A stretch of DNA of 64,000 nucleotides, from assembly GCA_026119855.1 (NCBI GenBank), contig JAOWBW010001582.1, positions 62,001 through 126,000 of the forward strand, given 5' to 3'. Source of the DNA: Campanula takesimana (taxonomy: Eukaryota > Streptophyta > Magnoliopsida > Asterales > Campanulaceae). Below are positions 36,351-46,301 of the stretch, piece by piece; the stretch's first letter is position 1, and each line of letters begins with the position of its first letter. The notes under the pieces are model-generated. The model worked only from the letters and a program-made list of their open reading frames with translations, made no database searches and was not told the DNA's origin. The position numbers were made by a program, and so were the translations under genes.

Positions 36351-36803
36351 CTCAATTAACCACCTCGGGTAGTGGAGCGGGCATGACGGCTGAAGGAAAC
36401 TCAACCGTCAGTGTACCTGTCGATTCGCATTCAATGCGGCAGAGATAATTGCAAAAAGGTCCTTAAAGAATGAAGTGACATAAAGTAGGGACTAAAATGC
36501 AATTTCATACCTGAGCGGTTTTGCGTAAACCGACTTACCTTTCCCTCATTATCGGTTTAGGTGAAACCGATATCTTCCAGATCTATCTTCGGTTTTAGTA
36601 TAAAAACCGAAACCTTGCTTTGACAATTCGGTTTGGACAAAACTGAAATTATTCTACTTGACTCTTCGGTTTGAGTGGAATCTTTAACCGAACCATCTTG
36701 TTGCGGTTTTGTCGATTGAACCGCAAACTATTTGCATTTTCTTACTAGAGCCAAAATACTTAACAAAAATTATTAGAACAAGAATAAATAGGCATGAATT
36801 ATA
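36351..36803 (-). other. Sirevirus pol-to-extra-gene spacer
   Basis: About 450 bp between the RT-RNase H stop and the TATA box. Non-coding, with many AACCGA/TCGGTT and GCGGTT repeats (about 36510-36725). It could contain upstream regulatory elements. Confidence 0.55.
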
Positions 36804-39800
36804 TTAAGTAAGTTCCAGCATACCCATTTCTCCTCGTAAATGAAAGAACCTAGAATTTTCAAGCGGTTTGGTGAGAATATCTGCAATTTGATCGTCGGTT
36901 CCCACCTTTGCTAGAAAAATGTTCTTCTTTTCAACATGATCTTTGAGGAAATGATATCTTATGTCAATGTGCTTGGTTTTTGAGTGTTGAACTGGATTGT
37001 TGGAGATTGATATTGCTGCAGTACTATCACAGTAGATAGGGCAGTTCTTCTCAAATACTTCATAGTCTTCTAACTGCTGTTTCATCCAGAGAATTTGAGA
37101 GCAACAGCTTCCAGCCGCAATATATTCAGCTTCAGCGGTTGAGACTGAAACCGATGCTTGTTTCTTGCTGGACCATGATACAAGCCGGGTTCCAAGGAAC
37201 TGACAAGTACCACTTGTGCTCTTTCTGCTTATCTTACATGCTGCAAAGTCAGCATCTGAATAACCTAATAGATCAAATGAAGATTCTTTGGAGTACCAAA
37301 GTCCAAGATTAACAGATCCACATAAATATCTAATAATTCTTTTAACAGCAATAAGATGAGATTCTCTAGGGTCAGCTTGAAATCTAACACAAACACAAAC
37401 ACTGAACATGATATCCGGCCTACTAGCAGTTAAGTAAAGTAAAGAACCAATCATACCTCGGTAGAGAGTCTGATCAACTTTCTTACCTCGTTCATCTTGA
37501 TCCAAACTGTAGGCCTTTTGCATTGGGGTATCAACTGGCTTAGCGGTTTCAAGCCCAAATTTCTTGATCAAATCTTTGGTATATTTGGCTTGGTTGATAA
37601 AGATTCCATCATGACATTGCTTGATTTGGAGTCCAAGAAAGAATGTCAATTCTCCCATCATACTCATCTCAAATTTACCTTTCATAAGCTTCTCAAACTT
37701 AACACACATAGTCTCATTAGTAGAACCGAAAATAATATCATCAACATATATTTGAACTAATAATGAATGACCTTTGTGTTTAGCAATGAATAGGGTTGTA
37801 TCAATTTTACCTCTAGAGAAGCCTTGATCAATAAGAAATTTAGATAGAGTGTCATACCATGCTCTTGGAGCTTGTTTGAGTCCATACAAGGCCTTCTTGA
37901 GCTTGAAGACATGATTGGGATATTTGTTGTCTTCAAATCCTGACGGTTGAGCTACATAAACTTCTTCTTGTAGTTCACCATTCAGAAATGCACTCTTCAC
38001 ATCCATTTGATATAACTTGAATTTCTTGAAGGAGGCATAAGCCAGGAACAATCTAATGGCTTCAAGTCTGGCTACAGGGGCAAAGGTTTCATCATAATCA
38101 ATCCCTTCTTCTTGCCTATAACCCTGAGCAACCAACCTTGCTTTGTTTCTTGTAATAGTACCATTTTCATCCATCTTATTTCTGTATACCCATTTTGTTC
38201 CAATTACAGTGTGATATTTGGGCCTTGGAACTAGAGTCCAAACTCTGCATCTTTCAAACTGATTAAGCTCTTCTTGCATTGCAGCTACCCAACTTGGATC
38301 ACTTAGAGCTTCATCTACCTTCTTCGGTTCCATCTGAGATAACAGTGCGGTTGAGAACAAACTGTGGTTATCTCTATGAGTCAAGCTTCCTCTTGTCTGA
38401 ACACCAGAACTGATAGGACCTATAACATTAGTTTTTGGATGGTCTCTATGCTCATTGATATCTGGAGGGAGGTCTTCATGAACCACTATTTCTTGAAGAT
38501 TTTCCAGAGGAGGCTCTTCTTAATATTCATTGAAATCTTCATTGAAGGTGATGTTTGGAACTGGATCAACGGTTTCAATGGGATCAGAAGAATGCGGTTC
38601 TACAGCAACACCTTTGGTTTGATTTGGAGTGGCTGGAGAACCTGATGGAGCGGTTTGAGTAGGTTGGTCATTTGCGGTTGCATGATTATGGTAAGATGTA
38701 CCTGTCTCAAAACCACTAAAATTATCAGCAACATTTGGAGCCATATGTGGCTCAAGAAGATTATGTTCATCAAATGTAACATGGACTGACTCTACAATTT
38801 TTAAAGATGTCTTATTGAAACAACGAAAAGCTTTGGAGTGTTTTGAATAACCGACAAAAATACCTTCATCGGCCTTAGCATTAAATTTACCTCGATGCTC
38901 TTTGCCATTGTACAAGATGTAGCACTTGCATCCAAATATCTTGAAGAAGGCAATGTTGGGTGGTCTGCCTCTCCACAATTCATAAGGGGTCTTGTTGTGA
39001 ACTTTGATGATTAGGGAGCGGTTCTGGGTGAAGCATGCGGTATTGATGGCTTCGGCCCAGAAGTATTTGGGAAGCTTTGCTTCTGCAATCATTGTCTTCC
39101 CGGCTTCAATCAAAGTCCTGTTCTTTCTTTCTACAACTCCATTCTGTTGTGGAACCCCAGCGGCAGAGAAGTTATGATCAATTCCATGATCATCACAATA
39201 TTGGGCAACACCATTGTTTGTAAATTCGGTTCCATTATCTGAACGAACGGAAACAATGTCATCCAATTTTTGAGTTTGGAGCTGTCTAAAGAGAGCGGTT
39301 ACGATGCCATAAGTATCATCTTTAGAGGCCATTATTTCCACCCATGTATATCTTGAATAAAAGTGTATAGCGGTTTCCTCCAATACTGGCGGTTGGGACA
39401 GGTCCAAATAAATCCATGTGCAGCAGTTGCAAACAGCGGTTCGTTGAGGGCGCGGTTTTGCTAGGAAATGACTGTTTGGGCTGCTTTCCAAGCTGGCATG
39501 CTTTACACTTTTCATCATGATGGTCAGCCACTTTGGGTAGTCCTTTTACTAGACCATCCCTGTGCAGTTTTGCTAGATACTTGAAGTTCAAGTGGCTGAG
39601 CCGCTTATGTCATAACCAGCTGCTTTCACTTATATTTTTGGCTACAAAACAGAGGTCAGCAATAGAAACAATATTGCTTAAATCTATCATATAAACATCA
39701 CCTGTTCTGTTGCCAGTCAGTAGAGTGACTTCAGAGGAAGCATCTTTGATATAACAGTTAGTTGATGTGAAGATGCAGTTCATTCCTTTGTCACAAAACT

Positions 39801-40068
39801 GAGATATGGAGAGAAGGTTGTGCTTGAGTCCTTCTACTAATGACACATTTTCAATAGTCACATTTCCTCGTTTGATTGCTCCATATCCTACTGTTTCTCC
39901 TTTCTTGTTGTTACCAAACACTACTGGGGGACCTTTCATTTGGATGAAACTGCAGAGTAGTTCGGAATCTCCAGTCATGTGTCGTGAGCATCCACTATCC
40001 AAATACCAGAGATCCTTCTTCTTCTTAGCGGTTCCAGCCATAAAACATGAAATCTGAAAAATAAACAT
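36804..40068 (-). pseudogene. Sirevirus pol: protease, integrase, reverse transcriptase, RNase H
   Basis: The order is canonical copia. A protease motif, WYLDSGCSRHMTG, lies near 39970-40010. A pre-integrase segment with CKACQLGK is near 39495. The integrase core has HMDLFGPV (about 39410), VRSDNGTEFTN (about 39230) and GVVERKNRTL (about 39130). The RT has MDVKSAFLNGELQEEVYV (about 38000) and YVDDIIFG (about 37735). The RNase H end has ADILTKPL (about 36875). It is disrupted by an in-frame TGA at 39610-39612 (a Trp position), a small deletion with frameshift at about 39365-39395 that removes the VDD(Y/F) region, and an in-frame TAA at 38520-38522 between integrase and RT. RT-RNase H itself is open for 560 aa. 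Confidence 0.9.
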
Positions 40069-40106
40069 GAAAGGTTTTGGTCCCCCTTATTCCTTGGGTC
40101 CTAGGG

Positions 40107-41088
40107 TTAGCAGCTTTTTGGGACCCACACTTGTCTGACCTTAGGATTTTTACGTCCCTTGGCATTGGGTGTGAATCTTAAAAGACAATGACCAGCACTA
40201 TGACCAAAATCAGCACAAATAGCACAATGAATAAATCCAGGTTTTGGTTGCGATTTTACAAACCCTTTACTGACCTTCGGTTTCTCATGTTTTACTGGGT
40301 CAGCGGTTTTGGCTTTAACAAAGATTACCTTCTTGAGCTCAACCTTCCTCTTAGGTGCGGCTTTAGGGAAAATGATAGGAATTTCCTTAAACCGACTAGG
40401 AGTGGTTTCATCACTCAATACTTCCTTGGTTGCCTCAGCCGCTATGGATTTCTCTTTCCACTTTGAATCTCTCCCAGTCTGGTTTTTAGGGTACTCAAAG
40501 AAATAATTTTTCCTTTTAATTTCTTGTTTTGAGCCCTTTTTACCAGCATGATTAACCTTAGGAATTTCTTTGGTTTGTTCAGTAGGTTTCACACCACCTT
40601 CGGCACAGAGACAGGGACACTTACACCCATCATCGGTTTTAAACCCCAATCCACTTTTATCCGAAGTAGGAATTTGTGAATTTAGGATTTGTTCCACGGT
40701 GACACCAGACTTAGTCCATACATCGGTCACTTTTTGGAGGTCATCCCTTTGTACGGTAAGATCATGGATTTGGGTGAGAAGTACCTCGGTTCTGTCCTTC
40801 AGATAGCGGTTTTCATCCACAATAGTAGATATCACAGCAATTTGGAGCTTGAGGTTTTCAATTTCCTCCTTGTGGGATTTACATACATACACGTTGGGAT
40901 TCTTCAAGTTCCGCAGCCATTAGTTTATATGCCTTTTTAAGTACAGTGTGTTGTTGACATATAATATTTGCACGTTCTAGTACCTGGTCATCATGACTTT
41001 GGTCTGTTTGAACCTCGGGAGTGTAGTTTGGTGTTGTAGGAGCTCTGCTTGATCTAGCCTCAGGAGTCTTAGGTGAAACTGACTTCAT
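40107..41088 (-). pseudogene. Sirevirus gag-pol linker with coiled coil and second zinc knuckle
   Basis: Starts MKSVSPKTPEARSS directly after the gag stop and in the same frame. It frameshifts at about 40880-40907 into a 266-aa open frame. That frame has a heptad-like segment (LQIAVISTIVDENRYLKDRT) and a canonical CCHC knuckle CAICADFGHSAGHC (about 40195-40235), and ends VWVPKSC, the boundary block that normally leads into protease. Frameshifted again before protease. A leucine-rich, coiled-coil-like section next to a zinc knuckle suggests nucleocapsid function. Confidence 0.7.
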
Positions 41089-42510
41089 TTATTGTTTTGG
41101 CAGTGGAAGGCTTTCGTCAATTTCAATTCTTTCTTCAAATCCCATGAGACAGAGATTAGCAGTTTCTTCATCATCACTTTCATCTGAGTCTGAACCCATC
41201 CATGTCAGCGGTTGATCTCCTTGGTCAGCTACCATTCCTTTTCTTTTCACGAATTTCTTGTTGAATGGTTTCTTTGCTGGCGCGGCTTCATAGCGCGGTT
41301 TGGGACAACTTGACGCAAAGTGACCTGGCTGTCTGCAGTTATAAAAAACCAAGTCTTCCCTTGTCTTGGGATCTGCAGTTTTGTTGAATCTGGTTGGAGG
41401 GACAAACTTTGCTGGGCCTTTGGATGGAAATTGAGATCTATTATTTTTCCTGAACTTGGTGTATCTCTTCACATACAAAGCAAATTCTTCATCATCCATT
41501 TCATCAAAATCAACTTGAGTAGAACTTGAGGATTGTGATCCTACACTCTGAGCATAAGAACTTTGAGGAGGAGTGTAGGATTGATGAGACTGCTGATAAG
41601 ATTGATAAGATTGAGGATATGGTTGATGTGATTGAGGATAGGATTGTTGAGACTGTTGGTAATATTCAGAAGGTGCGGTTTGAGGATTATATCTAGGAAC
41701 ATTTTGGTCAGGAGGAGCGGTTTGCAAGTGGAGGTGAGGAGCGGTTTGATGATGGTCTGGATTGTAGACAGGAGATGAGGTATTGTTGAATGCAGCTAGA
41801 GAGAGGGTCTTAAATCTGCTTTCGGTTTCATGGACCTCTTCAAGCTTAAATTCAAAAACCTTCAGCATGGCATACAAGTGTCGAAGATCAAGAGATTCCA
41901 AGTCCTTGTTGTCTTCAATGTTAGTAGTTTTGATCAGCCATTTGCTACCAAGTGCTTGCATGAATCTCATGTTCAAATCTGTATTAGAATAGACATGTCC
42001 AAGAGAAAAACAAACATTAACGATATCAATAAACCTCTCATAGCATTGTCTAAGAGATTCCTTATGATCTTTAACAAAATAGTCAAAGAGTCTTCTCTGT
42101 TGATAGAGGCGGTTCTTCTTGGTATCTGAATCTCCTTCCAGAAAGTCAACTATAGCATCCCAGGTAGCCTTTGCGGTTTTGCAGTGAAGCACCTTAGAAT
42201 GAGTCCTCAGGTCAATAGCTGACACTAGCATGGACATAGCTCTTCCATCAAAATCCACATTGATGCGGTCTGCATCAGTCCATTCACTTTCTAATTTCTT
42301 AACTTCAGCTTCTTCTCCTGCGGTTCCTGCACGTGGGTTAGCTTTCATAGGAACATATGGTCCATCAGTAACCGCGGTCCACAGTCTACGATCACATGAA
42401 ATCATGTGTTTCATCATCCTATCTTTCCAAAAGATAAAACTATCTTCATCCAGAATCGGTAAGTGATTCGAATTGGATGTTTGCATCATATGGGTGTTTG
42501 TGTTTGCCAT
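41089..42510 (-). CDS. gag: Sirevirus gag
   Basis: 473 aa from the ATG at 42510 (MANTNTHMM). A longer frame extends upstream but crosses the primer-binding site, so this ATG is preferred. Residues about 20-260 fit the copia gag (UBN2-type) fold, with WKDRMMKHM, KATWDAIVDFLEG and RLYQQRRLFDYFVKDHKESL. A Gln/Pro/Tyr-rich stretch follows (residues 290-345), with QTAP repeats and YPQSHQPYPQSYQSYQQ. The zinc knuckle FYNCRQPGHFASSC has lost its first Cys. The TAA stop is immediately followed by ATG in the same frame, as in Sireviruses where gag and pol share a frame. Gag packages element RNA into virus-like particles. Confidence 0.88.
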   Translation of the reverse strand: MANTNTHMMQTSNSNHLPILDEDSFIFWKDRMMKHMISCDRRLWTAVTDGPYVPMKANPRAGTAGEEAEVKKLESEWTDADRINVDFDGRAMSMLVSAIDLRTHSKVLHCKTAKATWDAIVDFLEGDSDTKKNRLYQQRRLFDYFVKDHKESLRQCYERFIDIVNVCFSLGHVYSNTDLNMRFMQALGSKWLIKTTNIEDNKDLESLDLRHLYAMLKVFEFKLEEVHETESRFKTLSLAAFNNTSSPVYNPDHHQTAPHLHLQTAPPDQNVPRYNPQTAPSEYYQQSQQSYPQSHQPYPQSYQSYQQSHQSYTPPQSSYAQSVGSQSSSSTQVDFDEMDDEEFALYVKRYTKFRKNNRSQFPSKGPAKFVPPTRFNKTADPKTREDLVFYNCRQPGHFASSCPKPRYEAAPAKKPFNKKFVKRKGMVADQGDQPLTWMGSDSDESDDEETANLCLMGFEERIEIDESLPLPKQ

Positions 42511-42560
42511 TGGATCAGCACCCAAGCGGTTAAGCTTGTAAAAACAAATTTGGTGGATAT

Positions 42561-42572
42561 GCTCTGATACCA
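42561..42572 (-). other. Sirevirus primer-binding site
   Basis: On the - strand TGGTATCAGAGC, complementary to the 3' end of plant initiator tRNA-Met. It is two bases inside the 5' LTR, where first-strand DNA synthesis starts. Confidence 0.92.
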
Positions 42573-42574
42573 CT

Positions 42575-44037
42575 TGTTGGTCCCAGAGGGCAACAAGGGT
42601 ATAGAACCGCTAGAGGGGGGGTGAATAGCGGTCCAAAACTTTTTCGAAAATACCCTTAAAATCAACCGAGTACTTATCAGTTTGGCCAACTGCGGTTCAA
42701 AGCACAAGAACCGAACTGATAAAATGCACAGCGGAGTTTGCGGTTTTGGCCAAATATGTTAGTTAAAGAGTTGGGAGGTTTGACTCGGGTTGAGAAAACA
42801 CTATGATGCAACAGAATAGTTAAACTTAAAGTTTAAAGGAAAACACAATTCATCTTTCAAGTCATTTCGTATATGGAAACGAGTTCAAGACCACAAACAA
42901 GAAAGATAAATATCAAGACAGAAAATAAAGATCCAACACATAAATTGAAGAGGTTCGTTCTTAAATGAACTACGTCCTCTACCTAGATGGTTAGTCTAGG
43001 ATTTTCTAATAGCTATGAGACTTGTATTAATTTAGAGGAGGTTTTACAAGATGAATCTAAACTCTAAACAATAAGTCTAACCTAAGCTATAATAACAACC
43101 GGTGTTTTCGAAGTATATAATCTATGTGATCATATAAATCGGGTGTGTGTGTGAAAAGAAATCAAATGCTCTAAGTATCTAAATGATGGTTGAGCAAATG
43201 GAATTCTTTCGGTGTAAAGTCTAAGTATGAATGGTTGTTAGGCTTGAAGCTTTTGATGAAGAACTGGGTTTGCAATGGAGATGGTTTGAAGATATGAATA
43301 TCTGGGTTTAAATCTTCAAAGCAAACTTGAATACTTGGGAATGAATCTCTTGAAGCTCAGCAACCTTCATTGTTGAATAGTGAAGGCTATTTATAGGCAG
43401 AGCACCCTTGTGACCGTTGGGTAAAGATTTGAATCAAATCTGAAGGGTACAGTGCTGTCGAAATCCCATTGGTTGAGCTGTCATTTTCGTCCTTGGTTTT
43501 GTCTTGTAGTCCTAGGTAGTTGTTGCACCACTACCTGACAATTGTCCTTTGTTGCAGAAAGGACTAACGGTAAACAATTCAAACTGATAGACAAACCGAC
43601 ATTCCTTGCAGAAACTCCAAGTTAACTTAGAGTTATTTTGACATGACATAACAACATCTTTTTACGGTCAAAAAGGAAATGTTTGTCTAAGGAATAAATG
43701 ACATCTCTTTAATTCTTCAATAACTGCTCTGCGGCTTCACCAAGCATAGGGGCGGTTTGAAGAATGATCTTGATGAGCGGTTTCATCAAACATACAAACT
43801 GCAGTTTGATGAAAACTGAAGGGCTCCATGCTGGCGGTCTCAAGATGACGGCTTGAAGCACTAAACCGCTAATGATACAACCGAACTATACTCAGCCTAG
43901 ACAACTAAAAACACTAGAAATGGACTTATCTAAAAATTGAAGTAGAACTTCATTACATGCGGTCCTAAAGTCCATAAAAAGACACATGGCATGGATCAAT
44001 CAAATTAAGGTGGGTGTACTAACAATGAATCCTAACA
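42575..44037 (-). repeat. Sirevirus 5' LTR
   Basis: 1,463 bp, TGTTGGTCCCAGAGGG at the left and CCTAACA at the right (+ strand). It pairs with 30246-31712. It should hold the element's main promoter on the - strand. Confidence 0.93.
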
Positions 44038-45516
44038 GTTACCATATATAGTAACTAATACTATTATCTAATGGAAACAAATGAAAAATCACTTATTTAT
44101 TAGGGTGGAATTGATGTGGCATCACCAAATACTTCATTTCCCCATAACTTATCCACATGGCAACACTATTGTTCTCTTCACCAACTTTAATAAATATAGC
44201 TATTTTTTCTATTTAATAAAGAAACATAATATCTTTTTGGGGGTATATAAGTATATTGTACATGAATTAAAACATTTCCTTACAAATTTAGGACAATTGT
44301 GTTAATTTTTTTTTAGCTTTTGTTGCATATAATTTGTATTTATTATGATAATTAAAACTTAAAATTAAATATGATTTATTATTATTATGAATTAAATTTT
44401 AATTCAATACATGATCGACTTAATAATATTAGCTATTGTCCAATAAATTATATTTTTATTATATATACACATTATAATTAGTAAATATAAAAGTCTATAG
44501 TGTACATATAATGTGTTAGTAAAATAATAAATTAATTAACTAATATTATTAATAGTAATAATGTATATATCTAGTAACTTTTATGATTAATTAATACTCT
44601 CTTGTCTTAGAGTAAGAGTCCTACTTTGCTTACGCACACTTATTAAACAATAATAGAAAATGGGTAAACATTGCAGGTGGGCTGAGAATATAAATGTCCA
44701 AAACACAATTCATAGTGCAATTGGGCAATATATAAGTTAGTAAGTTTGGTATTTTTGTAATTATAAAAACATTAGAAATAAAATAGAGTCCAAAACACTA
44801 TTAATCTTTTCTCATAATTTGTCAATTTGAGAAAGACTCTATGGAGTATATTAAAATAGAAAGTAGAACTCTAACTCTTAGACGAAGTGAGTACTGCTAA
44901 TACTAAATATTAGCATATATTGTATAATTATTAACTGATACTATTAATAATAGTTAATTTATATAACAATAATGGTTAACTAATATTATTATTCATAGCA
45001 ATAATTTATAATGAAAATTGTGATTAACTAATAATATTAATTAATAATAATTTTTATTTATTTAATAACTAACTCTAATTAAAAAATAAAAAATATAATA
45101 ATAGTTAACTATTAATAATTAATTATTATATACTTAATATTAGTATTAGCTAATAATATTGATTACTACATAAGGTAATTACTATAGTTAACTATTGTTA
45201 ACTATTACTAATAATAGTAAGAGTTAACTTTAATAGTTAACTATTATAGTAACTATTACTATTAGTTACTATATAGGGTAACTATAATAGTTAACTATTA
45301 CTAATAATAGTAATAGTTACTATAATAGTTAACTATAATAGTTACCATATATAGTAACTAATAGTATTAGCTAATACTATTAGCTAAGAAAAAGAATTTG
45401 AAAAGTCACATATTTATGTTGGTAGGATAGATGTGGCATTACCATATGCAAGCTTTTCTATAGTTTATCCACATGTCAACACTATAACTCTCCTCACCAA
45501 CTTTTGCGAAAAGACT

Positions 45517-46301
45517 TGTTTGGGACAAGCTCACACTTAAATCTAATAAATGTATTTCCATGGGATATCCTAAGGAAACTTGAGGATATTATTTTACTTC
45601 TAAGAAACAAATTGTTTGTTTGGCGATGGTACTTTTCTAGATAAATTGTTTATCTCTAAAAGAACCAGTGGGAGTAAAATATATCTCGAATGGTTCGAGA
45701 CCTAGAAAATTACATTGAACCTTTGATGGAAGTTGAACAAAGATTCACAAGGAGTTGTGAAAATTCGTTCAAGTTACACAAGTTACTTGAATATATGATA
45801 GGATACAATCTATAACAAGAAATATTGGATTTCTCATAATAGAAAGTATTGAGGTAAAGTTCATTGAGAATGACATATTTACCACCTACCAAAATGCAAT
45901 ATCCACTCCATTTTAAATTAATGGCTTGGAGTCATAAAATCTATAAGGCAATCCATGTAGTATAATCAAGTTTCGAACTTGATCATTCTAACCTAAGGCG
46001 TAAAAACCAAATGATGGAATTGAGTTTTCTTGGAGGAAACTAACATAGGTAGTAAGGAACATACTAATTAAGCAAGACTAAGTGTGAAAAGGTTGACTCA
46101 TACTTCGACTATGATAAAACTTTCTCGCTCATAGTCATGCTTAAAGATATTAGAATTCTCATTGTCATCTCTTCATATTTGGAATATGAAATTTGACAAA
46201 TAGATATCAAAACAGCGTTTCTTAAACAGGAACTCACTTAAGGATGTATTGGATACAACCTAAATGTTTTGATAGTCTAGAAAATTCTAATAAAGTATGT
46301 T
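45517..46301 (+). pseudogene. Copia-A integrase end and RT remnant, middle part
   Basis: Resumes the Copia-A pol text. The block LTLKSNKCISMGYPKET (about 45530-45580) is the integrase-RT linker motif. FSLIVMLKDIRIL (about 46120) and QIDIKTAFLKQELT (about 46200) are the RT blocks with the first catalytic Asp region. Stops and frameshifts throughout. Interrupted at 46301 by the gypsy array. Confidence 0.78.

Larger units (their letters stand above)
30246..44037 (-). mobile_element. Sirevirus-type Ty1-copia retrotransposon, complete with LTRs
   Basis: 13,792 bp, flanked by a perfect 5-bp duplication gttac (30241-30245 and 44038-44042). LTRs are at 30246-31712 and 42575-44037. The primer site for initiator tRNA-Met (complement of GCTCTGATACCA, 42561-42572) lies beside the right LTR. 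A polypurine tract (complement of ATCTCCCCCTATTT, 31713-31726) lies beside the left LTR, so transcription runs right to left. The order is gag, protease, integrase, RT-RNase H, then an extra gene. A long third gene 3' of pol with LTRs over 1 kb is characteristic of the Sirevirus lineage. The gag-pol frame is broken at several points. Confidence 0.93.
29931..45516 (-). mobile_element. Helitron-like element, itself interrupted by the Sirevirus
   Basis: Read on the - strand, the left boundary has a Helitron-type 3' end. A CGTGC-AAA-GCACG hairpin (29943-29955) stands 8 nt before a terminal CTAG (29931-29934), followed by T. The interior outside the Sirevirus (29935-30245 and 44043-45510) is very AT-rich, built of repeated agttaactat blocks. 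A right-end-like segment occurs twice (about 44095-44200 and 45405-45510: gatgtggcat, ttatccacatg, caacacta, tcaccaac), as if two ends or copies were juxtaposed. The right end is uncertain. A 6-bp direct repeat, aagact (29927-29932 and 45511-45516), would instead suggest a transposon that makes target duplications. It splits the Copia-A integrase. Confidence 0.45.
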
